Source: DATKLX01 sp035542155 (GTDB lineage Bacteria > Chloroflexota > Anaerolineae > Anaerolineales > Anaerolineaceae). Taken from it: a stretch of 41,028 bases of DNA. Below are positions 1 through 7,397 of the stretch, piece after piece; the stretch's first letter is position 1; each line of letters starts with the position of its first letter. Where the stretch lies: NCBI GenBank assembly GCA_035542155.1, contig DATKLX010000008.1:1-41028 (forward strand), given 5' to 3'. A program made the translations under genes and the position numbers. The notes beneath the pieces were generated by a model. That model did no database searches, was not told the origin of the DNA, and saw only the letters and a program-made list of their open reading frames with translations.

Positions 1-1378
1 CGAAGGCCACCCGGATCTTCGCCGCATATTAATGTGGGAGGGGTTCGCAGGCCATCCGCTGCGCAAGGATTGGAAAGAGCCATATTTTGAGGAGGAATTA
101 AAACCGTTTAAAAGCCGCTGGCCAGACGGGCACGTCGTTCGCGCCGAGGAGAAGAACCCTTTCCAGGATAATCTGGAGTATCCGCCTGGCTTCGATCCTG
201 ATGAATGGACCCCTCAGGCTGAAGAAGCGTTGTACAAAGGTCTCAGCCAATCGCGAATCCCTCCCGATCCAGAATTGAAAACAGACACTCTGATTGTCAA
301 TCTCGGGCCGCAGCATCCATCCACTCATGGCGTTTTTCGCATGGCTGTTGCCCTGGATGGCGAGACTGTGGTCGGATTAAAACCCGTAATGGGGTATATG
401 CACCGCAACCACGAAAAGATCGGCGAGCGCAACACGTTCCTGGGCAACATGCCCTTCACGGACCGGCTGGATTACATTACGTCGATGAGCAATAACTTTG
501 CTTACGCGATCACCATCGAGAAATTGTTGAATGTAAAACCGCCGGAGCGAACTGAATATATTCGCGTGATCATGGCTGAGCTCACCCGGATCAACAGCCA
601 CCTGGTTGCGATCGGGTTCTTGTTGAACGACCTGGGCGCCTTTTTCACACCGGCCCTCTACGGCCTGGCTGAGCGAGAACTGATCCTGGACATTTTTGAG
701 GCCACATCCGGCTCGCGAATGATGTGCAACTACTTCCGGTTTGGGGGACTTGCCCGGGACCTTCCCGATGGCGTATTACAGAAGATCAAGGATCTGGTCT
801 ACGAGCGCCTTCCACGGAAAGTCGAGGAATTCAACACCTACCTGGTCAACAACGAGATTGTCCGTACTCGCTGCCAGGGTGTCGGCGTCCTGACCAGGGA
901 GCAGGCGATTGCTTATTCCACGGCCGGACCCATTCTGCGCGCTTCTGGAGTTGCCTATGATGTTCGCCGGGCGGAACCATACAGCATTTACGACCGCTTC
1001 GACTTCGATATCCCCGTCCGCCAAAATGGCGATATTTTCGATCGCTTCCTGGTGCGCATGGATGAGATCGTCCAGTCGATCCGGATCATACAGCAAGCCG
1101 TCCAGGATATCCCGGAAGGCCCGATTATGACCGGAAAGTCCCAGTATTCGGTCCGGGTTCCCGCGGGCGAATCGTATGGCCGGGTCGAGGGTCCAAAAGG
1201 CGAGCTGGGCTTTTATGTGATTTCGACCGGGAAAACCAACCCGTGGCGGTACCATGTGAGGGCCCCTTCCTTCATCAACTTGACTTCCCTGGCTCCAATG
1301 AGCCTTGGGAATAAGGTTGCTGATGTCGTCGTGATCCTGGGTTCAGTGGATATTGTTCTCGGTGAGGTAGACCGCTGA
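1..1378 (+). CDS. nuoCD: NADH-quinone oxidoreductase subunit C/D fusion (NuoCD), 5' truncated by window edge
   Basis: This is the peripheral-arm subunit of respiratory complex I that forms part of the quinone-binding cavity at the membrane. The reading frame is open back to base 2, and the first residues (EGHPDLRRILM) are the typical end of NuoC. A short linker follows and then a full NuoD/49-kDa domain, so this is a natural C-D fusion whose start lies outside the window; the ATG at 32 is internal. NuoD hallmarks are the HPSTHG quinone-pocket motif, the NHEKIGER stretch, the MAELTRINSHL helix and the C-terminal DIVLGEVDR. The position that is Tyr87 in Thermus Nqo4 appears to be Phe here (codon at 437-439). 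nuoI follows after 19 bases behind a GAGGAG ribosome site, so the two are co-transcribed. Identification of NuoD is very firm. The NuoC part is inferred from only a few residues. Confidence 0.95.
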   Translation, partial: EGHPDLRRILMWEGFAGHPLRKDWKEPYFEEELKPFKSRWPDGHVVRAEEKNPFQDNLEYPPGFDPDEWTPQAEEALYKGLSQSRIPPDPELKTDTLIVNLGPQHPSTHGVFRMAVALDGETVVGLKPVMGYMHRNHEKIGERNTFLGNMPFTDRLDYITSMSNNFAYAITIEKLLNVKPPERTEYIRVIMAELTRINSHLVAIGFLLNDLGAFFTPALYGLAERELILDIFEATSGSRMMCNYFRFGGLARDLPDGVLQKIKDLVYERLPRKVEEFNTYLVNNEIVRTRCQGVGVLTREQAIAYSTAGPILRASGVAYDVRRAEPYSIYDRFDFDIPVRQNGDIFDRFLVRMDEIVQSIRIIQQAVQDIPEGPIMTGKSQYSVRVPAGESYGRVEGPKGELGFYVISTGKTNPWRYHVRAPSFINLTSLAPMSLGNKVADVVVILGSVDIVLGEVDR

Positions 1379-1397
1379 AGAGCCCGAGGAGAGGAAT

Positions 1398-2024
1398 ATG
1401 CTTGGTTTTGGCATCGTAAAAGGAATGTGGGTCACCTTCAAGCACTTCATCTGGACCTATTTGGATGATTTGCGTTGGATCGGTAGAAAGCGTTATAATG
1501 CCCCAGAAGGAATCGCGTACCGTTCGAGCAAAGATGCGCGTGGGATCTTCACCATACAATATCCTGAAGAGAAGCTTCCAACCCCGGAAGAGTTCCGCTT
1601 TATCCCCTTCTTGATCTATGATGAGACTGAGACCGGGGAGAAAGTGGATCGCTGTACTTCCTGCGGTATTTGCGCCAAAGTTTGCCCACCTCAGTGCATC
1701 TGGATCGTTCGCACCAACGATCCGGTCACCGGAAGGCCTGTGCCGGCTCCCGCGGAGTTTTATATCGATGTGGATATCTGTATGAATTGCGGGATGTGCG
1801 CGGAATACTGTCCCTTCGATGCGATTCAAATGGACCATGATTACGAGATCGCTTCTTACGACCGGTTCAGGACGAGCATTTATGACAAAGCCAGGCTGTC
1901 GAAGCCCGCGTCGTATTACAGGTCGATCCGGCCACTGACCTATGCGCGCGGTGAGGCTGCCCGCGCTGAAAAAGAGGCGGCGAAAGCGGCGAAAAAACCG
2001 GCCGCGGAAGTGCCTGGATCCTGA
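1398..2024 (+). CDS. nuoI: NADH-quinone oxidoreductase subunit I (NuoI), 2x[4Fe-4S] ferredoxin-type
   Basis: NuoI carries the two tetranuclear clusters (N6a/N6b) that pass electrons toward the terminal cluster and quinone. The 208-aa product has an amphipathic N-terminus suited to membrane contact. It has two clear 4Fe-4S motifs: CTSCGICAKVCPPQC near residues 90-104 and CMNCGMCAEYCP near residues 130-141. The tail after about residue 185 is low-complexity Ala/Lys and probably disordered. The ATG is preceded by GAGGAG at a good distance. The gene follows nuoCD directly, with no nuoH between them, so this genome probably has a rearranged or split nuo cluster. Family assignment is firm. Confidence 0.95.
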   Translation: MLGFGIVKGMWVTFKHFIWTYLDDLRWIGRKRYNAPEGIAYRSSKDARGIFTIQYPEEKLPTPEEFRFIPFLIYDETETGEKVDRCTSCGICAKVCPPQCIWIVRTNDPVTGRPVPAPAEFYIDVDICMNCGMCAEYCPFDAIQMDHDYEIASYDRFRTSIYDKARLSKPASYYRSIRPLTYARGEAARAEKEAAKAAKKPAAEVPGS

Positions 2025-2077
2025 TCTCGATTTTTTCTTCGCCGGGTGTCTGTCCTGGCGAGTTGTGAGCTGAACGA

Positions 2078-2407
2078 ATGTATAATGCCGATACGGAATT
2101 GCTGTTTCCCTCGCGGGTGATTTCTTCTTTACGCAGCTTGCGCGGAGATACCTGGCGAGATCTGGTTGACCGGGTGGATGCGCTGCCGCAAGACAGCGTC
2201 GATCACCTCGCCTTTGTTTACATGATGGTTCGCCTGGGGGGATGTGTATCCTGCAACGCTGATTCGTTTCGGGCGATGCGCGGCTGCACCCAGTGCGCTC
2301 GCCAAACCATCCGCCGCTTCCGCGGCTCGGACCAGGAATTAATTGCACAATACCAGCAGGCCCGCCAGGAAGTAGAAACCCAGCTACAAAAACTTAATCA
2401 GGGATAA
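2078..2407 (+). CDS. Small conserved-looking protein with paired CxxC motifs, function unknown
   Basis: This is a 109-aa soluble protein whose family I cannot name. It has four cysteines at residues 56, 59, 70 and 73, arranged CVSC-X10-CTQC, followed by a basic stretch (ARQTIRRFRG) and a C-terminal helix that could form a coiled coil. The pattern would suit a Zn site or an Fe-S cluster. No signal peptide or membrane segment is visible. It sits 53 bases after nuoI and 25 bases before an Mrp-type Fe-S carrier gene on the same strand, so a role in Fe-S or complex I maturation is a reasonable but unproven guess. A TATAAT hexamer lies at 2081-2086 just inside the annotated start, so translation could begin slightly later. 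The reading frame itself is convincing because the composition and the cysteine pairs look protein-like. Confidence 0.75.
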   Translation: MYNADTELLFPSRVISSLRSLRGDTWRDLVDRVDALPQDSVDHLAFVYMMVRLGGCVSCNADSFRAMRGCTQCARQTIRRFRGSDQELIAQYQQARQEVETQLQKLNQG

Positions 2408-2432
2408 ATTACCGAAAGGAAAGAATTTTTTC

Positions 2433-3515
2433 ATGGAAAAATCCCAAGTAAACCGTGATGCGGTTCTCGCGGCTTTAAGTAAAGTACAGGAGCCAGAGCT
2501 GCACAAAGACCTGGTCACCTTAAACATGATCCGCGATCTCACGATCAGTGGCGGCACGGTTAATTTCACCATCATGTTGACCACCCCGGCCTGCCCATTG
2601 CGGACGAGAATCGAGACCGAATCCCGCCAGGCAGTGATGGCCATCCCCGGGGTAAAAACGGTCAATATCAAAATGGATTCAAACGTTCCCAACGACGGCC
2701 GCCCGCGAGGAATATTACAGCTTCCTGTAAAAAACGTTGTGGCGATCGCATCTGGCAAAGGTGGCGTGGGGAAGAGTACCGTCGCTGTGAATGTGGCCGT
2801 CGGCCTGGCTCAGAGTGGGGCAAAGGTCGGGCTGTTAGATGCCGATATTTACGGACCTAACATTCCAACCATGATGGGGGTCCAACGCCTGGCCCCCCCC
2901 GTCGATGGAAAGCTCGTCCCCGCCATTTCTTACGGCGTGAAAATGATGTCGATTGGTTTCCTGGTCAAACCAGGGCAGCCACTGATCTGGAGAGGCCCGA
3001 TGCTTCATTCGGCCATCCGCCAGTTCCTGAGCGATGTATCCTGGGGTGAGCTGGATTATCTCGTCGTGGATCTGCCGCCAGGCACCGGAGACGCTTCTTT
3101 GAGCCTGGCTCAATCCGTTCCACTGAGCGGCGTGGTATTGGTGACCCTGCCCCAGGCAGTTTCGCTGGAAGATGCCAGCCGCAGCCTGGCGATGTTCCGT
3201 GAATTAAATGTGCCCGTGCTTGGGGTGGTAGAAAATATGAGCTACCTCGAGTTTCCGGACGGCACCCGGATGAATGTTTTTGGTGAAGGGGGCGGGATTC
3301 AACTGGCTGCGATGGGAAATGTTCCCTTTCTTGGGAAAATCCCAATGGACCCCTCGGTCCGAGAAGGTGGCGATAACGGCACCCCAATCATCGCTTCCAA
3401 CCCTGATTCGGCATCGGCCCAGGCGCTTCGGTCGGTCGCTGAGGCTGTGGCAGCGCGGTTGAGCGTTGCTGCGCTTCAAGAGGGTGGCGGTGTGTCGATA
3501 AAAATGGTCGGTTGA
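2433..3515 (+). CDS. mrp: Mrp/NBP35-family P-loop ATPase with N-terminal MIP18 (DUF59) domain, Fe-S carrier type
   Basis: Mrp/ApbC proteins bind and transfer Fe-S clusters in the cytosol. The 360-aa protein has an N-terminal MIP18/DUF59 domain (about residues 8-80, with the conserved TTPACP segment). The ParA-like ATPase domain that follows has the deviant Walker A motif GKGGVGKST near residue 108, the DADIYGPN switch and the VVDLPPGTGD segment. It ends with the Mrp block VENMSY...FGEGGG. The CxxC pair that many homologues carry between VENMSY and FGEGGG is missing here; the segment reads LEFPDGTRMNV. The start is an ATG with AAAGGAAAG upstream. It sits between the four-cysteine protein and ricT, probably in one transcript. 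The family is certain; the cluster-binding chemistry is not. Confidence 0.93.
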   Translation: MEKSQVNRDAVLAALSKVQEPELHKDLVTLNMIRDLTISGGTVNFTIMLTTPACPLRTRIETESRQAVMAIPGVKTVNIKMDSNVPNDGRPRGILQLPVKNVVAIASGKGGVGKSTVAVNVAVGLAQSGAKVGLLDADIYGPNIPTMMGVQRLAPPVDGKLVPAISYGVKMMSIGFLVKPGQPLIWRGPMLHSAIRQFLSDVSWGELDYLVVDLPPGTGDASLSLAQSVPLSGVVLVTLPQAVSLEDASRSLAMFRELNVPVLGVVENMSYLEFPDGTRMNVFGEGGGIQLAAMGNVPFLGKIPMDPSVREGGDNGTPIIASNPDSASAQALRSVAEAVAARLSVAALQEGGGVSIKMVG

Positions 3516-3542
3516 GATTTGCCGAGCGGAGATCAGGTAAAC

Positions 3543-4454
3543 ATGTCTTTACCGATGATTGTTGGAGTACGTTTTTCAAAAGTTGGTAAGGTGTATCATT
3601 TCGACGCCAGCAACGTTCCGGATTTGCGCGCTGGCGATCATGTCGTCGTCGAAACCAGCCGGGGATGGCAGCTTGGGCAAATTGCCCAGGTGGTCGCCGA
3701 CCCTGAGGCGCCTCCAGAAGGGAGCTGGAAACCGGTCGATCGTAAAGCAACTCCGCGCGACCTGCTCATGCGGCAGATGTGGCAGTCGAAAGAAACCGAG
3801 GTGGTGATCAATACCCGGGCGCGGGCCAATGAACTCCGCCTTTCTGGGATCAAGATCGTCGCCGCGGAATATTCGTTTGATGGAAACCGCCTGACGATTT
3901 TATTCAGCACTGAGAGCGAAGAAAAAGTCGATCTCAAATCTTTGCGCCAGGACATGCAGAAGTATTACACCCCGAGCCAGATCGAGCTGCGCCAGATCGG
4001 CCCTCGCGACGTGGCCAAGCTGCTGGGCGGAATGGGCGCCTGCGGAATGGAAACTCGCTGCTGCTCGAAGTTTCTGACCGAGTTCAGCTCGATCTCGATT
4101 CGCATGGCCAAAGAGCAGGGGATTTCTCTGACCCCCACCGAGATTACAGGGATGTGCGGCCGCCTGCGCTGCTGCTTGATTTACGAGTACGAACAATATG
4201 TTGCTGCCCGGGCTCAGCTTCCAAAGCGCAACAAGCGCGTTGGCACTCCCCAGGGAGAGGGGAAGGTCGTCGACGTGGTTCCCTTGCGTGACGCTGTCAT
4301 CGTCGAAATCCCGGAAGTAGGCTTCCGCGAATTTAGCCGCAACGACCTGGTCCCTCTCGATGAGTTAGATGCGCTCCGCCAGAAAGCTCAGGGTGGCTGT
4401 GAGAAGAACGAGGAAGGCGGCTGTACCTGCGGCACCAATGGGAATCATCACTGA
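3543..4454 (+). CDS. ricT: PSP1-domain protein, RicT/YaaT-like
   Basis: PSP1 proteins of the RicT/YaaT type are cytosolic. In Bacillus they form the Fe-S-containing Ric complex, which affects mRNA processing and phosphorelay signalling. This 303-aa protein has the complete PSP1 region, with the characteristic cysteine-rich core GMGACGMETRCCS near residue 160 and MCGRLRCCLIYEYEQY near residue 200. It also has a short Cys-rich tail (GGCEKNEEGGCTCGT). A longer frame can start at a TTG at 3519, but I chose the ATG at 3543 because it follows GGAGATCAGG and begins at the conserved MIVGVRFSKVGKVYHF. It follows mrp closely, fitting an Fe-S theme. RicA and RicF partners are not in the window, so the Bacillus role should not be assumed. 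Confidence 0.9.
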   Translation: MSLPMIVGVRFSKVGKVYHFDASNVPDLRAGDHVVVETSRGWQLGQIAQVVADPEAPPEGSWKPVDRKATPRDLLMRQMWQSKETEVVINTRARANELRLSGIKIVAAEYSFDGNRLTILFSTESEEKVDLKSLRQDMQKYYTPSQIELRQIGPRDVAKLLGGMGACGMETRCCSKFLTEFSSISIRMAKEQGISLTPTEITGMCGRLRCCLIYEYEQYVAARAQLPKRNKRVGTPQGEGKVVDVVPLRDAVIVEIPEVGFREFSRNDLVPLDELDALRQKAQGGCEKNEEGGCTCGTNGNHH

Positions 4455-4456
4455 TC

Positions 4457-5641
4457 ATGGATACGATCTCTTACCTGGACGAGGCGCTGGAGCTGTTTGA
4501 GTTCACCCGCTCGGTCCGCCGCGATCTACACCGTCACCCTGAGCTGGCGTTTAACGAAATCCGTACGTCTGGGATCGTCGCCAGAGAGCTCAACGGTCTG
4601 GGGATGGAGGTCACCAGTGGAATAGGCAAAACCGGTGTGGTCGGCCTGCTGGAAGGGGGGAAACCGGGCCCGGTGGTCATGCTGCGTTTCGATATGGATG
4701 CCCTGCCGGTCACCGAACAGACCGGCGCAGAGTATGCCTCAGAAAATCCAGGGATCATGCATGCCTGCGGTCACGATGGACATGTCAGTATCGGCCTGAC
4801 TGTGGCCAGGATTTTGACAAATCATAAGGATGACCTTCCTGGAATAGTGAAATTCGCCTTCCAACCGGCCGAAGAATGCGCGGGAGGAGCCGAAGCGATG
4901 ATTAAGGATGGCGTGCTGCATCATCCACGTCCGGAGAGAATTCTGGGCCTTCACGTCTGGAACGAGAAGCCTCTGGGATGGATCGGTGTCGTCCCTGGTC
5001 CATTCATGGCGGGTTCGGAGATCTTCACCGTGCGCATTCTAGGTAAAGGCGGGCACGCCGCTCTTCCGGAAACTACGGTGGACCCGGTGCTTGCCGCTGC
5101 TCAAGTGGTCACGGCCCTGCAAAGCATCGTCTCCCGCAATATTTCCTCCCTTCAAACGGCGGTTGTTTCCGTGACGAGACTCAAAGCCGGGGACGCGTTT
5201 AATGTTATCCCTCCCTCTGCCGAGATCGAAGGAACGATCCGCTGTTTCGAGCCGGCTATCAGGCAAGCGGTGCTGCAGCGCTTTGGTGAGATCGTTTCCG
5301 GGGTCAGCAGTGCGATGGGCTGCCGGGCGGAAATCGATCTGCGCGAGATGACACCCGCGGTCATCAATGACGAGGATACAGCGCTTCGTCTTCAGGGTGT
5401 CGCTCGCCGGGTTCTCCCCGATCATCAGCTCGAAACGCAGTATCGCACCATGGGCTCTGAGGATTTTTCTTTTTTTATGCAAGATGTGCCTGGTTGTTTT
5501 TTCTTTCTCGGATCGGCTAACGCCGGACGTGGTTTGACTGCCTCCCACCATCATCCTCGATTTGATTTCGACGAGGCTGTCCTCCCCCAGGCTGCGGCGA
5601 TGATGGCAGCTTCCGCAGTTCAGCTTCTAGAGGAAAAATGA
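4457..5641 (+). CDS. M20-family amidohydrolase (hippuricase / IAA-amino acid hydrolase-like)
   Basis: This is a metal-dependent cytosolic peptidase/amidohydrolase of family M20D, 394 aa, which cleaves N-acyl or amide-linked amino acids. Visible elements are the N-terminal RDLHRHPELAFNE, the metal-binding HACGHDGH near residue 100, FQPAEE with the catalytic and metal-ligand glutamates, the lid-domain segment GKGGHAALPE, and the C-terminal MGSEDFSFFMQDVPGCFFFLG with a His-rich segment just after it. Full length for the family, with no signal peptide. The ATG lies 2 bases after the ricT stop, so translation is probably coupled. The next gene overlaps its stop by 4 bases. Substrate cannot be predicted from sequence alone. 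Confidence 0.92.
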   Translation: MDTISYLDEALELFEFTRSVRRDLHRHPELAFNEIRTSGIVARELNGLGMEVTSGIGKTGVVGLLEGGKPGPVVMLRFDMDALPVTEQTGAEYASENPGIMHACGHDGHVSIGLTVARILTNHKDDLPGIVKFAFQPAEECAGGAEAMIKDGVLHHPRPERILGLHVWNEKPLGWIGVVPGPFMAGSEIFTVRILGKGGHAALPETTVDPVLAAAQVVTALQSIVSRNISSLQTAVVSVTRLKAGDAFNVIPPSAEIEGTIRCFEPAIRQAVLQRFGEIVSGVSSAMGCRAEIDLREMTPAVINDEDTALRLQGVARRVLPDHQLETQYRTMGSEDFSFFMQDVPGCFFFLGSANAGRGLTASHHHPRFDFDEAVLPQAAAMMAASAVQLLEEK

Positions 5642-6537
5642 ACCCCATCGCCCAAGGCGGCAACGGCCATTACTGGCTGCCGGTGAGTACGAAACCACCC
5701 CGGCGGGTCGTTTCGTTGGTTCCTTCATTGACCGAGAGCCTGATCGATCTTGGCTTCGGTGACACCCTGGTAGGGATCACCGATTTTTGTTTACCAGACC
5801 AGAAATTTACCTTCTCCATCCCCAGGGTGGGTGGTCCTCAAAATGCTCGCATGAATGATATCCTCAGGCTCGATCCCGACCTGGTGATTGCGAACCGTGA
5901 AGAAAACCATAAAGACCTGATAGAAGACCTGGAACGAAACGGCGTTCCGGTCTGGGTGACCTTTCCGAAAACGGTTCTTCAATCATTGGATGTGCTCTGG
6001 AATATGATCCGTATTTTCCAGGACGACCGCGCGGCAGACCGGATCCGCACGATCGAAATCACTCTGGAATGGGAGCTTGCCTCTCTGGATGAAGTAGTGG
6101 AGAAACGCTATTTCTGTCCGATCTGGCAGGAGGAAACGGCAGAGGGGCGGCCCTGGTTCATGACCTTCAACCAGGATACCTATTCCGCGGATCTGCTTGC
6201 CTTGTTAGGGGGTAAGAACGTTTTTGCCGCACGCAGCCGCAGGTACCCATTGCGAGCGGATCTGGATATGGAAACCCCTGAGGATCCTGGACAGCGGGAT
6301 ACACGCTATCCGCGGGTCACGGTTGAGGAAGTGCTCACAGCCTGCCCGGAGATGATCCTTTTGCCAGATGAGCCATATCCGTATGGCCAGGGTCACCAGG
6401 AAGAGATTTCACGGATTTTTGCCGCCACCCCTGCCGCTCGGAACCATCATATTTTCACGATTGACGGCCGGTTGATCACCTGGTTCGGCACTTATCTGGC
6501 GCGTGCACTGATTGAATTGCCTCCCTTATTCGCCTGA
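5638..6537 (+). CDS. BtuF-like helical-backbone metal-receptor domain protein, no signal peptide
   Basis: The 299-aa product resembles periplasmic corrinoid/siderophore-binding proteins of ABC importers (Peripla_BP_2 fold). It has the opening RRVVSLVPSLTESLIDLGFGD, LVGITDFC, the LDPDLVIANREEN strand-helix and a C-terminal lobe ending in helices. There is no signal peptide or lipobox: the N-terminus is MNPIAQGGNGHYWLP. No permease or ATPase genes lie nearby, so a role in import is doubtful; it may be a cytosolic cofactor-binding protein. Translation is coupled to the M20 gene through an ATGA overlap, with GAGGAAAA as ribosome site. Fold assignment is fairly sure; ligand unknown. Confidence 0.8.
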   Translation: MNPIAQGGNGHYWLPVSTKPPRRVVSLVPSLTESLIDLGFGDTLVGITDFCLPDQKFTFSIPRVGGPQNARMNDILRLDPDLVIANREENHKDLIEDLERNGVPVWVTFPKTVLQSLDVLWNMIRIFQDDRAADRIRTIEITLEWELASLDEVVEKRYFCPIWQEETAEGRPWFMTFNQDTYSADLLALLGGKNVFAARSRRYPLRADLDMETPEDPGQRDTRYPRVTVEEVLTACPEMILLPDEPYPYGQGHQEEISRIFAATPAARNHHIFTIDGRLITWFGTYLARALIELPPLFA

Positions 6538-6577
6538 AAAATCAGTTTAATCAGGGTGCATTTGTAATCATGCCAAG

Positions 6578-6606
6578 TTGACTCAGGTCAAAAGGCGTGC
6601 TATACT
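6578..6606 (+). promoter_or_regulatory. Sigma70-type promoter for the FadR-family regulator gene
   Basis: A TTGACT box at 6578-6583 and a TATACT box at 6601-6606 are separated by exactly 17 bases, close to consensus. The expected start of transcription, about 6613, falls inside the palindrome at 6612-6629. That would leave a very short leader if the ATG at 6627 is used. Confidence 0.7.
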
Positions 6607-6611
6607 GAATC

Positions 6612-6629
6612 CATCTGAATAATCAGATG
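6612..6629. promoter_or_regulatory. Palindromic operator candidate (CATCTGA-N4-TCAGATG)
   Basis: A perfect 7-bp inverted repeat with a 4-base AT spacer covers the predicted transcription start and the first possible start codon of the regulator gene. GntR/FadR regulators bind short palindromes of this kind and commonly control their own genes. Autoregulation is inferred from the position. No second copy was noticed directly upstream of korA. Confidence 0.55.
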
Positions 6630-7355
6630 AATCATATCTTTCGTGAGCCCAACATGTTGCGTGACCGTGTGACAACTGACCAGATATCCGAGTTCCTGGA
6701 TTATATCGCTCAGATGGATAAGAACGGATCAGACCGGCTTCCTTCTCTGACCGACCTCAGTAAGGAACTAGGCATCAGTGTGGCCACTTTGAGGGAGCAG
6801 CTTGAGGTTGCCCGCGCAATGGGTCTGGTTGAGGTGCGCCCGCGTACCGGGATTCGACGTTTGCCCTATTCATTTCTGCCTGCTATTCGCACAAGCCTGG
6901 CATATGCGCTGAGGGTCGATCCGCAGTGCTTTCAAGCTTATTCTGATTTGCGCAAACACATCGAATCCACTTTCTGGTTCCAGGCTGTCGCTTTACTGAC
7001 GCAGGAAGATCACCAACGGTTGCGCGAATTGATCTCATCTGCTCAGAAAAAACTGAATGGCTCGCCTGCGCAGGTTCCGCATCAGGAGCATCGTGAGCTC
7101 CATCTGCTGATTTACAGCCACTTGGACAATCCCTTCGTGACCGGCATTCTCGAAGCTTATTGGGAAGCTTACGAAGCGATTGGGTTGAACGTGTTTACCG
7201 ATTACAACTATTTGCAGCGCGTCTGGCAGTATCACCAGAAAATGGTCGAGGCGATTTGTGCGGGCAATTTTACTGCCGGGTATCAGGCGTTGGTCGAACA
7301 TGTGGATCTGCTGGACCAGCGTTCTCCCATCTCCCCCCGGCAGATGTTTGAATAA
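6627..7355 (+). CDS. FadR-type transcriptional regulator (GntR wHTH plus FCD-like domain)
   Basis: This is a DNA-binding regulator of about 242 aa. The N-terminal winged helix includes SLTDLSKELGISVATLREQLEVARAMGLVEVRPRTGIR (about residues 38-75 of the longest form; written here as one motif region rather than for exact bounds). The helical C-terminal part resembles the FCD ligand-binding domain, with the QEHRELHLLIYSHLDNPFV segment. Starting at 6627 leaves almost no leader and no ribosome site. The ATG at 6654 (MLRDRVTTDQ), with a weak GTGAG upstream, may be the true start. It lies 42 bases before korA on the same strand, so it probably regulates korAB and itself. The effector is unknown, possibly a carboxylic acid. 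Confidence 0.88.
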   Translation: MNHIFREPNMLRDRVTTDQISEFLDYIAQMDKNGSDRLPSLTDLSKELGISVATLREQLEVARAMGLVEVRPRTGIRRLPYSFLPAIRTSLAYALRVDPQCFQAYSDLRKHIESTFWFQAVALLTQEDHQRLRELISSAQKKLNGSPAQVPHQEHRELHLLIYSHLDNPFVTGILEAYWEAYEAIGLNVFTDYNYLQRVWQYHQKMVEAICAGNFTAGYQALVEHVDLLDQRSPISPRQMFE

Positions 7356-7397
7356 ACCCTGAATTTGATCGAAATTAACGAACGAAAAGGAGTTTTT

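Noticed and set aside
2029..2063. Hairpin after nuoI as a terminator
   Set aside because: The stem is imperfect and no T tract follows it; the nearby T run precedes the stem rather than following it.
1275..2348. 357-aa open frame on the minus strand opposite nuoI and the four-Cys gene
   Set aside because: It lies antisense to well-identified genes, has low-complexity Arg/Gly-rich composition and no recognisable motif; it is a shadow frame of GC-biased codons.
3519..3542. Upstream TTG start for ricT
   Set aside because: The ATG at 3543 has a proper ribosome site and begins at the conserved domain start.
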